Positions 17,840-27,400 are shown, counted from the stretch's first letter. The stretch: 64,000 nucleotides of DNA from Pseudomonas sp. GM50 (GCF_000282375.1 NZ_AKJK01000041.1:1-64000), one strand, 5' to 3'. Made by a program: numbers and translations. Notes: generated by a model from the letters alone, not told the origin.

Positions 17840-18622
17840 ATGGAATTTCTGCTCTATCTGGCGCTGGGCGCCTGTGCGGGCGTGCTGGCCGGGCTGTTCG
17901 GGGTAGGCGGCGGGATCATCATTGTCCCGGTGCTGGTGTTCAGTTTCACCTTGCAGGGATTTGATGCGTCGATCCTGACGCATCTGGCAGTCGGCACCTC
18001 GCTGGCGACGATCATCTTTACGTCGGTCAATGCGGTTCGCGAGCACCATCGCCGCGGCGCCGTGCGTTGGCCGATTTTTGCCTGGATGACGCTAGGTATT
18101 CTGATCGGTGCCGGTTTCGGCGCGCTGACTGCCGAAGCGATTTCCGGACCGAATTTACAGAAGATCATTGGTGTATTTGCGCTGATCATCGCCGTTCAAC
18201 TCGCCTTGGACTTCAAACCCAAGGCCAGCCGGACGGTGCCGGGCAAAGTCGGTCTGACCGTGGCCGGCAGTGTGATTGGCTGGGCCTCGGCGATTTTCGG
18301 GATTGGCGGCGGCTCGTTGACCGTGCCGTTCCTGACCTGGCGCAGCGTACCAATGCAGCAGGCGGTGGCCACTTCGTCGGCCTGTGGCCTGCCAATCGCC
18401 TTGGCCAGTGCATTAAGTTTCATGATTTTGGGGTGGCACGATCCACTGCTGCCGGCCCATAGTCTCGGTTTTGTTTATTTGCCGGCGCTGCTGGGGATTG
18501 CCCTGACCAGCATGGTATTCGCCCGCCTCGGTGCGCGACTGGCCCACAGGCTATCGCCGCGCTTGCTGAAAAGACTGTTTGCCGCTTTGCTGTTTTGCGT
18601 CGGCTTGAGCTTCTTGCTCTGA
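17840..18622 (+). CDS. sulfite exporter TauE/SafE family permease
   Basis: A 260-residue integral membrane protein with about eight helices in two repeats. The first repeat shows LALGACAGVLAGLFGVGGGIIIVPVLV; the second shows GWASAIFGIGGGSLTVPFLTW. These paired GxGGG-VP motifs define the TauE/SafE family, which moves sulfonates, sulfite or similar anions. The substrate here is unknown. ATG 17840 is preferred because GGGGAT lies about seven bases upstream; an ATG six codons earlier is less likely. It precedes lgt by 82 bases. Confidence 0.88.
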   Translation: MEFLLYLALGACAGVLAGLFGVGGGIIIVPVLVFSFTLQGFDASILTHLAVGTSLATIIFTSVNAVREHHRRGAVRWPIFAWMTLGILIGAGFGALTAEAISGPNLQKIIGVFALIIAVQLALDFKPKASRTVPGKVGLTVAGSVIGWASAIFGIGGGSLTVPFLTWRSVPMQQAVATSSACGLPIALASALSFMILGWHDPLLPAHSLGFVYLPALLGIALTSMVFARLGARLAHRLSPRLLKRLFAALLFCVGLSFLL

Positions 18623-18704
18623 CGCGTAGCGCAATCCTGGCTTAATCCTGGCGTGACAGCGTCGCCCGGGAATTTGAAGGTTTCAACTCTAACGAGGAGT
18701 CGCA

Positions 18705-19511
18705 ATGCTGCCTTACCCGCAGATCGACCCGGTGGCCCTGGCCATCGGTCCGCTGAAAATCCACTGGTACGGCCTGATGTACCTGATCGGCATCGGCGGC
18801 GCGTGGTGGCTGGCATCACGCCGGCTGAACCGCTTCGACCCGACCTGGACCAAGGAGAAACTCTCCGACATGGTGTTCTGGATGTCGATGGGTGTCATCG
18901 TCGGTGGCCGCCTGGGTTATGTGCTGTTTTACGATCTGAACGCCTACCTGGCCAACCCGACCCTGATCTTCGAAGTGTGGAAGGGCGGCATGTCGTTCCA
19001 CGGCGGGTTCATCGGCGTGATGTTGGCCGCGTTGTGGTTCGGTAAAAAGAACGACAAGTCGTTCTTCCAGCTGATGGACTTCGTCGCGCCGATGGTCCCG
19101 ATCGGCCTGGGTGCCGGGCGCATCGGTAACTTCATCAACGCCGAGTTGTGGGGCAAGGCGACCGACGTGCCGTGGGCGATGGTCTTCCCGACTGATCCGG
19201 CGCAACTGGCGCGTCATCCGTCGCAGCTGTACCAGTTCGCGCTGGAAGGCGTGGCGCTGTTCGCGATCCTGTGGCTGTTCTCGCGCAAGCCGCGGCCGAC
19301 CATGGCGGTGTCCGGGATGTTCGCGCTGTTCTATGGCATCTTCCGCTTCATCGTCGAATTCGTTCGCGTGCCGGACGCGCAACTGGGTTATCTGGCCTGG
19401 AACTGGCTGACCATGGGCCAGGTGCTGTGCGTACCGATGATTGTCGGCGGACTGTTCCTGATCTGGCTGGCTTATCGACGCGCTCCGGCGGCCCCCGCAG
19501 CTGCGGTATAA
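18705..19511 (+). CDS. lgt: prolipoprotein diacylglyceryl transferase
   Basis: A 268-residue inner membrane enzyme with about seven helices. Recognised blocks are [11 protein letters not shown] near the N-terminus, [24 protein letters not shown], and the signature [16 protein letters not shown]. It adds diacylglycerol from phosphatidylglycerol to the lipobox cysteine of prolipoproteins, the first lipidation step. ACGAGGAGTCGCA is a good ribosome site for ATG 18705. thyA follows 64 bases later, the usual lgt-thyA pair. Confidence 0.97.
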   Translation: MLPYPQIDPVALAIGPLKIHWYGLMYLIGIGGAWWLASRRLNRFDPTWTKEKLSDMVFWMSMGVIVGGRLGYVLFYDLNAYLANPTLIFEVWKGGMSFHGGFIGVMLAALWFGKKNDKSFFQLMDFVAPMVPIGLGAGRIGNFINAELWGKATDVPWAMVFPTDPAQLARHPSQLYQFALEGVALFAILWLFSRKPRPTMAVSGMFALFYGIFRFIVEFVRVPDAQLGYLAWNWLTMGQVLCVPMIVGGLFLIWLAYRRAPAAPAAAV

Positions 19512-19575
19512 GAAGCAGGCGCTATAAATTCGAACCCCGGGGCGACAGTTCCGGGTTCAAGGACACAGGTAATTC

Positions 19576-20547
19576 ATGAAGCAATATCTCGAACTGGTTG
19601 CCCACGTCATCAAGAACGGCACCAAACAGGCCAACCGCACCGGCGTGAACACCATCAGCTTTCCGGGCGCGATGCTGCGCTTCGATCTGCAGGAAGGTTT
19701 CCCGGCGATCACCACCCGCAAGATGGCCTTCAAATCCGCCATCGGCGAGATGTGCGGTTTTCTGCGCGGGGTGAACAACGCCGCCGAATTCCGGGCGCTG
19801 GGCTGCAAGGTCTGGGACCAGAACGCCAATGAAAACGCGCAGTGGCTGGCCAACCCGTTCCGTCAGGGCGAAGACGACCTCGGCGAAATCTACGGCGTGC
19901 AATGGCGCAAATGGCCGGCGTACAAGCAGATCCCGGTCAGCAATCAGGCCGCCATCGAGCAGACCCTGAGCCAGGGTTATCGTCAGATCGCCGAAGGCGA
20001 AGAAGACGGCCAGGCTTATGTGGTGCTGTACAAGGCGATCGACCAGATCCGCCAGTGCGTCGACACCATCATCAAGGACCCGGGCAGCCGTCGCATTCTG
20101 TTCCACGGCTGGAATGTCGCCCAGCTCGACGAAATGGCCTTGCCGCCGTGCCACTTGCTGTACCAGTTCCACCCGAATGTCGAGACCAGGGAAATCTCCC
20201 TGACCCTCTACATCCGCTCCAACGACCTAGGGTTGGGCACGCCGTTCAACCTCACCGAAGGCGCCGCGCTGCTGAGCCTGATCGGTCGCCTGACCGGTTA
20301 CACACCGCGCTGGTTCACCTATTTCATCGGCGACGCCCACGTCTACGAAAACCATTTGGACATGCTCAACGAACAGCTCAAGCGCGAGCCGTTCGCCATG
20401 CCGAAGCTGAAGATATCCGACCGCGTGCCGGAATTCGCCAAGACCGGTGTTTATCAGCCGGAATGGCTGGAGTTGATCGAACCGAGCGATTTCTCACTGG
20501 AAGGCTATGAGCACCACGCGCCGATGACCGCGCCGATGGCGGTCTGA
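19576..20547 (+). CDS. thyA: thymidylate synthase
   Basis: A 323-residue ThyA, about 60 residues longer than the 264-residue E. coli form. The extra length is an insertion in the middle (around [20 protein letters not shown] and the following acidic stretch), as I recall for other fluorescens-group species. The catalytic cysteine is in [13 protein letters not shown], followed by [17 protein letters not shown] and the C-terminal PMAV. It converts dUMP to dTMP using methylene-tetrahydrofolate; the resulting dihydrofolate is recycled by FolA, encoded at 33.2 kb. It is downstream of lgt. Confidence 0.97.
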   Translation: MKQYLELVAHVIKNGTKQANRTGVNTISFPGAMLRFDLQEGFPAITTRKMAFKSAIGEMCGFLRGVNNAAEFRALGCKVWDQNANENAQWLANPFRQGEDDLGEIYGVQWRKWPAYKQIPVSNQAAIEQTLSQGYRQIAEGEEDGQAYVVLYKAIDQIRQCVDTIIKDPGSRRILFHGWNVAQLDEMALPPCHLLYQFHPNVETREISLTLYIRSNDLGLGTPFNLTEGAALLSLIGRLTGYTPRWFTYFIGDAHVYENHLDMLNEQLKREPFAMPKLKISDRVPEFAKTGVYQPEWLELIEPSDFSLEGYEHHAPMTAPMAV

Positions 20548-20567
20548 CAATTTGCACGCAATACCCC

Positions 20568-20656
20568 TGTGGGAGCTAGCCTGCTAGCGATAGCGCCGGC
20601 ACATCCAATAATGATGTGACTGAAAAACCGCTATCGCTAGCAGGCTAGCTCCCACA
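20568..20656. repeat. variant REPIN with GCTAGC in both arms
   Basis: An inverted pair like type A, but both arms carry the same G/C to T/A change (GGGAGCTAGCCTGCTAGC instead of GGGAGCGAGCCTGCTCGC), so the stem still pairs. Its right arm overlaps the 3' end of cadR and supplies that gene's stop codon. Confidence 0.9.
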
Positions 20657-21124
20657 TTGGGTTTTGTGGTGGGCTGAATGGCCGTGGCTGCGGCCCACGT
20701 GGGAATGCTCAACCTCCGTCGCCACAACCCCGCCGCTCACTTCCAGCCGCTGCAAAATCCCGCACTGATCGATATCCGGCCCTTCGCTGCAGCGTTGGCG
20801 CAGGTCGAGCAGTTGTGTCTGCAAGGCCAGCAAGCCGTCGATCCGAGCCTTCACATGGTGGATGTGTTCGTCGATCAACGCGTTGACGTTTTCGCATTGA
20901 TCCTGCGGGCTGTCGCGCAGGGCCAGCAGGCTGCGGATTTCCTCGAGGGTCATGTCCAGGGTTCGGCAATTGCGGATGAAGGTCAGGCGCTCGGCGTGGG
21001 CCTGGGTGTAGACGCGGTAATTGCCGTCGCTGCGGGCCGGCTCCGGCAGCAGGTTTTCGCGCTCGTAGTAGCGGATGGTTTCCACTGCGCAGTCGGTGAG
21101 TTTCGCCAGTTCTCCGATTTTCAT
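20645..21124 (-). CDS. cadR: Cd(II)/Pb(II)/Zn(II)-responsive MerR-family regulator
   Basis: A 159-residue CadR. The N-terminal MerR helix-turn-helix is MKIGELAKLTDCAVETIRYYERENLLPEP. Metal cysteines lie in the dimer helix (SPQDQCENVN) and in the loop ending DIDQCGILQ. The tail is histidine-rich (EHSHVGRSHGHSAHH). It represses or activates cadA by twisting the long-spacer promoter. Start 21124 is the family start; 20 further codons upstream are unsupported. Oddly, the last residues Cys-Gly-Ser and the TAG stop fall inside the adjacent REPIN, so the C-terminus has been modified by the repeat. Confidence 0.93.
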   Translation of the reverse strand: MKIGELAKLTDCAVETIRYYERENLLPEPARSDGNYRVYTQAHAERLTFIRNCRTLDMTLEEIRSLLALRDSPQDQCENVNALIDEHIHHVKARIDGLLALQTQLLDLRQRCSEGPDIDQCGILQRLEVSGGVVATEVEHSHVGRSHGHSAHHKTQCGS

Positions 21125-21147
21125 CGCGACAATCTCCAAAAGGATGC

Positions 21148-21178
21148 TTGACCCTATAGTGGCTACAGGGTCTTTACT
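21148..21178 (+). promoter_or_regulatory. cadA promoter with CadR operator
   Basis: The -35 is TTGACC (21148-21153) and the -10 is about TTTACT (21173-21178), with a 19-base spacer, typical of MerR-family promoters. The spacer and -35 carry the dyad ACCCTATAGT/GGCTACAGGGT (21151-21171), the recognised CadR/PbrR-type operator. It serves cadA and, on the other strand, overlaps cadR control. Confidence 0.9.
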
Positions 21179-21208
21179 TGGCAACAGGCACCTTCATGGA
21201 CGCGACCA

Positions 21209-23497
21209 ATGAGCGATTCTCTTCACACCCACAAACCCGAGGCCGGGCACGATCACAGCCCCAAGCTGCAGCCTGTGCACAAGCATGACCACGGAAGCCA
21301 TGACCATGGCGGCCACGGGGATTCCTGCTGCTCCTCCAAAGCAGAAGCGCCGTCGCTGATCAAGTTGAGCGAAACGCCGACCGCCGGTGCGCGGCTGAGC
21401 AGTTTCCGTATCGAGGCCATGGACTGCCCGACCGAGCAGACGCTGATCCAGAACAAACTCGGGAAGCTTTCGGGTGTGCAGCAACTGGAATTCAACCTGA
21501 TCAATCGGGTACTGGGCGTGACCCACGACCTGCCAGGTACCGCGCCGATCATCGATGCGATCAAGTCGCTCGGCATGCACGCCGAGCCGTTGGAGCCGGG
21601 CGTCGAAGCGCCAACCCCGGCGCCTGAGAAAAAAACCTGGTGGCCATTGGCATTGTCCGGCGTTGGCGCGCTGGCAGCTGAAGTTATCCATTTCACCAAC
21701 GCGGCGCCGAATTGGGTGGTGGCGGTTATCGCGCTGATCTCGATCCTCAGCGGTGGCCTCAGCACTTACAAAAAGGGCTGGATCGCCCTGAAAAACCTCA
21801 ACCTGAACATCAACGCGCTGATGAGCATCGCAGTGACCGGTGCGATTCTGATCGGCCAATGGCCGGAAGCGGCGATGGTGATGTTCCTGTTCACTGTGGC
21901 CGAGTTGATCGAAGCCAGGTCTCTGGACCGGGCGCGTAACGCCATCGGCGGGCTGATGCAGATGACCCCCGAGCAAGCCACGGTGCAGCAGGCCGATGGC
22001 AGTTGGGTCGCACAACCGGTTAAAAACATCGAACTGGGTGCGCGGGTGCGGGTGCGTCCGGGCGAGCGGATCGGTCTGGACGGCGAAGTGCTGTCCGGCA
22101 GCTCGACCATCGATCAGGCGCCGATCACCGGTGAAAGTCTCCCGGTGGAAAAAACCATCGGCGACAAAGTGTTCGCCGGCACCATCAACCAGTCCGGTTC
22201 GCTGGAATACACGGTAACCGCCGCGGCGAACCATTCGACCCTGGCGCGGATTATCCACGCTGTGGAACAGGCTCAGGGTGCACGCGCTCCGACCCAGCGT
22301 TTCGTCGACAGTTTCTCGAAAATCTACACCCCGGCGGTGTTCATCCTGGCCTTGGCCGTGGCGGTGATCCCACCGCTGTTTATGGATGCGCTGTGGTTCG
22401 ACTGGATCTACCGGGCGCTGGTGTTATTGGTGGTCGCCTGCCCGTGCGCATTGGTGATTTCCACCCCGGTGACTATCGTCAGCGGCCTCGCGGCAGCAGC
22501 GCGCAAAGGGATTCTGGTCAAGGGCGGCGTTTATCTGGAACACGGCCACAAACTCGATTACCTGGCCCTCGACAAGACCGGCACCCTCACTCACGGCAAA
22601 CCGGTGCAGACCGACTATTTGTCCCTCGACCCCATCGCGGATGAAATAGCTCCGGCCATTGCGGCGGCACTGGCCGGTCGTTCGGATCACCCGGTGTCGC
22701 TGGCCATCGCCAATGCGGCTGCGGATGCCGTTGTGGATAACCAACGCGCACCGCTGATTGTGGATAACTTCGAAGCCCTGGCGGGTCGTGGTGTGCGCGG
22801 CGAGATCAACGGTGAGCTCTACCACTTGGGCAACCACCGTCTGGTGGAAGAGTTGGGCCTGTGTTCGCCAGCGCTGGAAGAGAAACTGTTTGCTCTGGAG
22901 AAACAGGGCAAGTCGGTGGTGCTGTTGCTCGATAAATCCGGTCCGCTGGCATTGTTTGCCGTGGCAGACACCGTGAAAGCGTCCAGTCGCGAAGCGATCC
23001 AGCAGTTGCACGAGTTGGGCATCAAAACCCTGATGCTGACCGGCGACAACGTTCATACCGCTCAGGCCATCGCCGCCCAAGTGGGCATCGATCAGGCGCA
23101 GGGCGATCTGTTGCCGACCGATAAGCTGCAAGCCATTGAAAGGCTGTATGCCCAAGGTCATCGGGTCGGGATGGTCGGCGACGGCATCAACGACGCACCG
23201 GCACTGGCGCGGGCCGAGATCGGTTTCGCCATGGCGGCCGCCGGCACCGACACCGCCATCGAAACTGCTGATGTCGCCCTGATGGACGACGATCTGCGCA
23301 AGATTCCGGCTTTCATCCGCCTGTCGCGGCAGACTTCGAATATCCTCAAACAGAACATTGCCCTGGCATTGGTCATCAAGGCGATCTTTCTTGGGGTAAC
23401 CTTCGCCGGGATCGCCACCATGTGGATGGCGGTGTTCGCTGACATGGGCGTGAGCCTGTTGGTGGTGTTCAACGGTTTGCGCCTGTTGCGCAAATAG
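21209..23497 (+). CDS. cadA: Cd2+/Zn2+/Pb2+-exporting P1B-type ATPase
   Basis: A 762-residue heavy-metal pump. Residues 1-40 are histidine-rich with a CC pair (HKHDHGSHDHGGHGDSCC). A metal-binding domain follows with the motif MDCPTE around residues 71-76. The pump core has the transmembrane CPC in VVACPCALVIST, the phosphorylation site DKTGTLTHG, the nucleotide domain SDHPVSLA, and GDGINDAPALA before the last helices. CPC with the MDCPTE head fits the divalent-cation group (Cd, Zn, Pb), not copper. It exports the metal from cytoplasm to periplasm. It is divergent from cadR and controlled through the shared operator. The LysR gene begins 17 bases after its stop. Confidence 0.95.
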   Translation: MSDSLHTHKPEAGHDHSPKLQPVHKHDHGSHDHGGHGDSCCSSKAEAPSLIKLSETPTAGARLSSFRIEAMDCPTEQTLIQNKLGKLSGVQQLEFNLINRVLGVTHDLPGTAPIIDAIKSLGMHAEPLEPGVEAPTPAPEKKTWWPLALSGVGALAAEVIHFTNAAPNWVVAVIALISILSGGLSTYKKGWIALKNLNLNINALMSIAVTGAILIGQWPEAAMVMFLFTVAELIEARSLDRARNAIGGLMQMTPEQATVQQADGSWVAQPVKNIELGARVRVRPGERIGLDGEVLSGSSTIDQAPITGESLPVEKTIGDKVFAGTINQSGSLEYTVTAAANHSTLARIIHAVEQAQGARAPTQRFVDSFSKIYTPAVFILALAVAVIPPLFMDALWFDWIYRALVLLVVACPCALVISTPVTIVSGLAAAARKGILVKGGVYLEHGHKLDYLALDKTGTLTHGKPVQTDYLSLDPIADEIAPAIAAALAGRSDHPVSLAIANAAADAVVDNQRAPLIVDNFEALAGRGVRGEINGELYHLGNHRLVEELGLCSPALEEKLFALEKQGKSVVLLLDKSGPLALFAVADTVKASSREAIQQLHELGIKTLMLTGDNVHTAQAIAAQVGIDQAQGDLLPTDKLQAIERLYAQGHRVGMVGDGINDAPALARAEIGFAMAAAGTDTAIETADVALMDDDLRKIPAFIRLSRQTSNILKQNIALALVIKAIFLGVTFAGIATMWMAVFADMGVSLLVVFNGLRLLRK

Positions 23498-23513
23498 ACG
23501 ACGAGGGAAGGGT

Positions 23514-24377
23514 GTGCTGAGTGCCGAGCTGAAGGCGTTTTACATGGTTGCCCGGTTGGGCAGCATTACCCTGGCGGCGAAAAAGCTCGGCCTGAGCCAA
23601 CCGACGGTGACGACCCAGATTCGCCATCTGGAAAGCCAGTACTCGGTTGAGCTGTTCTACCGTGGTGGCCGCCGTCTCAGCGTCAGCGACGAAGGCGCGC
23701 GGTTGTTGCCGATGGTCAAGGCGCTGTTGCAGCAGGAAGCCGACATCGAGTTCTTCCTGCGTAACAGCGGTCAGGTCCAGGGCACGTTGCGCATCGCCGC
23801 TACCGCGCCGTATTACATCCTCGACCTGGTGAAGACCTTTCGCGAGCGCTTGCCGCAGGTGGAGGTGTCGGTGGAAATCGGCAACTCCCAACAGGTGCTC
23901 GAGGCGCTGGAGGATTACCGGGTCGATGTCGCGGCGTCCTCGCAGTTGCTGGACGATGCGCGGCTGATCCGCCGCGTGCTCGGCAGCGATCCACTGGTGC
24001 TGGCGGTGCATCGTAATCATCCGCTGGCGGTGCATGATCATGTGCCGCTCAGTGCGTTGGCGGGGCATACGTTGTTGATGCGCGAATCGGGCTCGACGAC
24101 TCGGCGCTTGACCGAAGAGTTGCTGGCCGGCGCCGGGGTGAGTTTTGGACCGTTGCTGGAGATTGGCAGCCGGGAGTCGATCCGAGAGGCGGTGCTGCGC
24201 AACATTGGTATCAGCATCATTGCCCGGCAGGAAGTGCCTCACGATCCGCAATTGCGGGTGCTGACCATCGAGAATGCGCCGCAGATTCCCGAGTATTTGT
24301 ACTGCCTCAAAGAACGAAAAGGTGCGCGGCTGCCGGCGGCGTTTCTCGGATTGGCGCAGGAAATGGCCCCGGCCTGA
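23514..24377 (+). CDS. LysR-family transcriptional regulator (phosphonate cluster)
   Basis: A 287-residue LysR regulator starting with GTG at 23514 after GAGGGAAG. The N-terminal winged helix reads FYMVARLGSITLAAKKLGLSQPTVTTQIRHLE (residues 9-40). A periplasmic-binding-like effector domain follows (GTLRIAATAPYYILDLVKTF). It lies directly upstream of, and in the same direction as, the 2-aminoethylphosphonate transport and oxidation genes, so it is probably their activator; the ligand could be aminoethylphosphonate or a breakdown product. It starts just after cadA, but the metal pump is more likely an unrelated neighbour. Confidence 0.85.
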   Translation: MLSAELKAFYMVARLGSITLAAKKLGLSQPTVTTQIRHLESQYSVELFYRGGRRLSVSDEGARLLPMVKALLQQEADIEFFLRNSGQVQGTLRIAATAPYYILDLVKTFRERLPQVEVSVEIGNSQQVLEALEDYRVDVAASSQLLDDARLIRRVLGSDPLVLAVHRNHPLAVHDHVPLSALAGHTLLMRESGSTTRRLTEELLAGAGVSFGPLLEIGSRESIREAVLRNIGISIIARQEVPHDPQLRVLTIENAPQIPEYLYCLKERKGARLPAAFLGLAQEMAPA

Positions 24378-24401
24378 GGCGTGTGGCGATGCTTATGGCC
24401 T

Positions 24402-24427
24402 CTTCGCGGGCAAGCCTCGCTCCTACA
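24402..24427. repeat. single REP (type B)
   Basis: One arm only (CTTCGCGGGCAAGCCTCGC...TACA), without an inverted partner, downstream of the LysR gene. Confidence 0.85.
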
Positions 24428-24536
24428 GGTTGATCGCATGCCTACGCCGCCGCATCCAACCCAAATCCCCGAATACCACTATCGGCCGTTTTTGCCTCAT
24501 TGCCATATGACGGACGCATTGCAAACCTAGGATGGC

Positions 24537-24555
24537 CCTCATCTGCTTGATGAGG
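24537..24555 (+). promoter_or_regulatory. inverted repeat over the ribosome site of the phosphonate operon
   Basis: CCTCATC-TGCTT-GATGAGG is a perfect 7-base stem with a 5-base loop. Its right arm contains the GAGG Shine-Dalgarno of the ATPase gene (ATG 24563), so the stem could limit translation initiation or mark an operator. This is inferred from sequence only. Confidence 0.45.
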
Positions 24556-24562
24556 CCTGTCC

Positions 24563-25639
24563 ATGAACCACTCGAACGCAACTGCCCTGACCAACCCCGG
24601 CGCGCCGATGAAAGTGCGCGGCGTGCAGAAACGCTTCGGCGCGTTCACTGCGTTGGATAACGTCTCCCTCGACGTGGCGGCCGGTGAGCTGGTGTGCCTC
24701 TTGGGGCCCTCGGGCTGTGGCAAAACCACCTTGCTGCGCTGCATCGCCGGCCTTGAGAAACAAGACAGCGGCGAGTTGTACCTCGGCGATCGCGACGTTT
24801 CCCACCTGGCACCTCAAGCCCGGGACTACGGCATTCTCTTCCAGTCCTACGCACTGTTCCCCAATCTCAGCGTCGAGGCGAATATCGCCTACGGCCTCAC
24901 CGGCAGCAGTCGGGATGAAGTGCACCAGCGTGTCGGTCAGATGCTGGAACTGGTCGGCCTGATCGGCAGTGAGAAAAAGTACCCCGGCCAATTGTCCGGC
25001 GGTCAGCAGCAGCGAGTCGCACTGGCTCGGGCCCTGGCGCCGGCCCCTTCATTGTTGCTGCTGGACGAACCGATGTCGGCGCTCGATGCCCGAGTCCGCG
25101 AGCATCTGTGCACCGAACTGCGCCAATTGCAGCGCAACCTCGGCGTCACCACTCTGATGGTTACCCACAATCAGGATGAAGCCATGCTGATGGCCGACCG
25201 CATCGCCGTGATGAACAACGGCAAGGTCGAGCAGTACGCCACGCCGCAGGAAATCTACGACCGCCCGGCCACACCGTTTGTGGCGGAGTTCGTCGGTCAG
25301 GGCAACTGGTTGCCGTTCCACCGCAGCAGCGACAGTCATGCCCAGGTCGGCGGGATGAACATGCGCCTGGCTGAAGGCAGCGCTAAAACTGCCTCGGGTC
25401 GTTTGTTCTGCCGCCCCGAGGCCATTAACGTCAACCCGCCGGTGCATGAAGAAAACCTGTTCCCGGCCAAGGTTCGCGAGATCACTTTTCTCGGCAACCG
25501 CTGCCGCATGAGCTTTGAACTCGATCAACTGCCGGGCCATGCGCTACTGGCGGAACTGGCGCCGGAAGCCATGCCGCGTCTTGGCGCGCAACAGATCATG
25601 GTCGCCTTGCCGCCGCGCAGCCTGCAGGTGTTTGCCTGA
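24563..25639 (+). CDS. aepV: 2-aminoethylphosphonate ABC transporter, ATP-binding subunit
   Basis: A 358-residue ABC ATPase of the iron/spermidine-like class. Walker A is GPSGCGKTT, the signature is LSGGQQQRVALARAL, Walker B is LLLLDEPMSALD, and the switch histidine is in MVTHNQDEA. A C-terminal TOBE-like region follows. It energises uptake through the permease encoded next; the ATG of that gene overlaps its stop (TGATG). Assignment to 2-aminoethylphosphonate rests on family resemblance and on the phosphonate enzymes downstream; the symbol follows the AepXVW naming and is tentative. Confidence 0.83.
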   Translation: MNHSNATALTNPGAPMKVRGVQKRFGAFTALDNVSLDVAAGELVCLLGPSGCGKTTLLRCIAGLEKQDSGELYLGDRDVSHLAPQARDYGILFQSYALFPNLSVEANIAYGLTGSSRDEVHQRVGQMLELVGLIGSEKKYPGQLSGGQQQRVALARALAPAPSLLLLDEPMSALDARVREHLCTELRQLQRNLGVTTLMVTHNQDEAMLMADRIAVMNNGKVEQYATPQEIYDRPATPFVAEFVGQGNWLPFHRSSDSHAQVGGMNMRLAEGSAKTASGRLFCRPEAINVNPPVHEENLFPAKVREITFLGNRCRMSFELDQLPGHALLAELAPEAMPRLGAQQIMVALPPRSLQVFA

Positions 25640-27363
25640 TGAGCGCGAACGTCGCGCTGCCGATACCGCACAAGCAGGTCCGGCAGACCTCCCGTGCCGA
25701 AATCGGCGACCGGTTGTTTGTGGTCGGCGGCAAGGTCGTGCTGCTGGTATTGCTCGGCGTTGCGGTGTTGATGCCATTGCTGGCGATCTTCTGGCGCGGT
25801 TTCAGCTCTGAAGCCGAGCAGGGCGGTGGACTGATCGCCGCTCGCGAACTGCTGACCAGCGCCAATTTCCACTGGCTACTGGGCAACAGCCTGAAAGTAT
25901 CTGTCAGCGTCGCGGCCATCGTCGTACCGATGGCTTATCTGTTTGCCTACGCACTGCAACGTACATTGATTCCCGGTAAAGGCATCTGGCGCGGCATGTC
26001 GCTGCTGCCGCTGATGGCGCCGTCGATGCTGCCGGGGATTGCGCTGGTGTATCTGTTCGGCAATCAGGGCATGTTGCGCGGCCTGCTCTCGGACAATATC
26101 TACGGCTTCTGGGGCATTGTTCTGGGCGAGGTCATCTACACCTTCCCACACGCCTTGATGATTTTGCTGTCAGCGTTGTCCCTGGCGGACGCGCGACTGT
26201 TCGATGCCGCCTCCAGCATGGGCGCCAGTCCGGCGAAAGCCTTTCGCAGCATCACCTGGCCGGCGACCCGTCAGGCGGTGTTCGCAGCGTTCTGCCTCGT
26301 CTTCACCCTGACCATCACCGACTTCGGCGTGCCCGTGGTGGTCGGGGGCGACTATCAAGTGCTGGCACTGGAAGCCTACAAAGCCGTGGTCGGCCAGCAA
26401 CAATTCGGTCGCGGCGCGCTGATCGGCATGGTCCTGCTGCTGCCGGCGCTGTTCAGTTTCGGCGTCGACGCCTGGCTGCGTCGGCGTCATGGCGATTCCA
26501 TGAGCGGCCGCGCGCAAGTCTTTCAACCGACGCCATCGAAGCTGCGCGACGGTTGTTATCTGGCCATTGTGTTGTTGATCTGCGCGGTATTGCTGCTGGT
26601 GTTCGGCATGGCAGTGTTCTCATCGCTGGTGAAGTTCTGGCCGTACAACCTGTCGCTGTCGCTCAACCATTACCAGTTCAACGACACGGCGGGCGGCGGT
26701 TGGCTGGCCTACGGCAACAGCGTGAAGATGGCGTTGTGTACGGCGTTGATCGGCAGTGTGCTGATCTTCACCGGTGCGTACCTGATGGAAAAAACCCGTG
26801 GGCAGCGCGGACTGAATCTGACACTGCGCATGCTCAGTTTCGTACCGATGGCGGTACCGGGTCTGGTGCTGGGCCTGGGTTACGTTTTCTTCTTCAACCT
26901 CACTGGCAACCCGCTGCATGTGCTCTACGGGACCATGACCCTGCTGGTGGTCTGCACCATTGCTCACTATTTGACCACTGCGCAAATGACCGCCACCACC
27001 GCGCTGCGCCAACTCGATGCCGAGTTCGAAGCCGCCGCGTTGTCGCTCAAGGCGCCGTTGTATCGGCACTACCTGCGGGTCACCGTGCCGATCTGCCTGC
27101 CGGCGCTGCTGGATATCGTGCGCTACCTGTTTGTCTCGGCCATGACCACCGTCTCGGCGGCGATCTTCCTCTACAGCCCCGACACCATCCTCGCGGCGGT
27201 GGCGGTGCTGAACATGGACGACGCCGGCAACGTCGGCGGCGCGGCGGCGATGTCGACCCTGATTCTGTTCACCTCGGCGGGCGTGTCCCTGCTGCTGGCC
27301 TGGGTCTCGCGCGGTTTGTTGCGCCGCTCCCAGGCTTGGCGGCAGACCGCGCCCGGTCACTGA
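25639..27363 (+). CDS. aepW: 2-aminoethylphosphonate ABC transporter, fused permease
   Basis: A 574-residue inner membrane permease made of two fused permease units, about twelve helices. Each half has the EAA-type loop that contacts the ATPase: LFDAASSMGASPAKAFRSITWPATR in the first and EFEAAALSLKAPLYRHYLRVTVP in the second. The long duplicated form is typical of the FbpB-like and putative 2-aminoethylphosphonate permeases. It is translationally coupled to the ATPase gene upstream, and the binding-protein gene starts 37 bases after its stop. The symbol is tentative. Confidence 0.85.
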   Translation: MSANVALPIPHKQVRQTSRAEIGDRLFVVGGKVVLLVLLGVAVLMPLLAIFWRGFSSEAEQGGGLIAARELLTSANFHWLLGNSLKVSVSVAAIVVPMAYLFAYALQRTLIPGKGIWRGMSLLPLMAPSMLPGIALVYLFGNQGMLRGLLSDNIYGFWGIVLGEVIYTFPHALMILLSALSLADARLFDAASSMGASPAKAFRSITWPATRQAVFAAFCLVFTLTITDFGVPVVVGGDYQVLALEAYKAVVGQQQFGRGALIGMVLLLPALFSFGVDAWLRRRHGDSMSGRAQVFQPTPSKLRDGCYLAIVLLICAVLLLVFGMAVFSSLVKFWPYNLSLSLNHYQFNDTAGGGWLAYGNSVKMALCTALIGSVLIFTGAYLMEKTRGQRGLNLTLRMLSFVPMAVPGLVLGLGYVFFFNLTGNPLHVLYGTMTLLVVCTIAHYLTTAQMTATTALRQLDAEFEAAALSLKAPLYRHYLRVTVPICLPALLDIVRYLFVSAMTTVSAAIFLYSPDTILAAVAVLNMDDAGNVGGAAAMSTLILFTSAGVSLLLAWVSRGLLRRSQAWRQTAPGH

Positions 27364-27400
27364 TTTGCCCCCCGCACCTCAACTCAAACAGGAAAAGATC

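Noticed and set aside
20645..20656. cadR as a frameshifted pseudogene because it ends in a repeat
   Set aside because: The helix-turn-helix, metal cysteines and histidine tail are all intact; only the last three residues come from the repeat.
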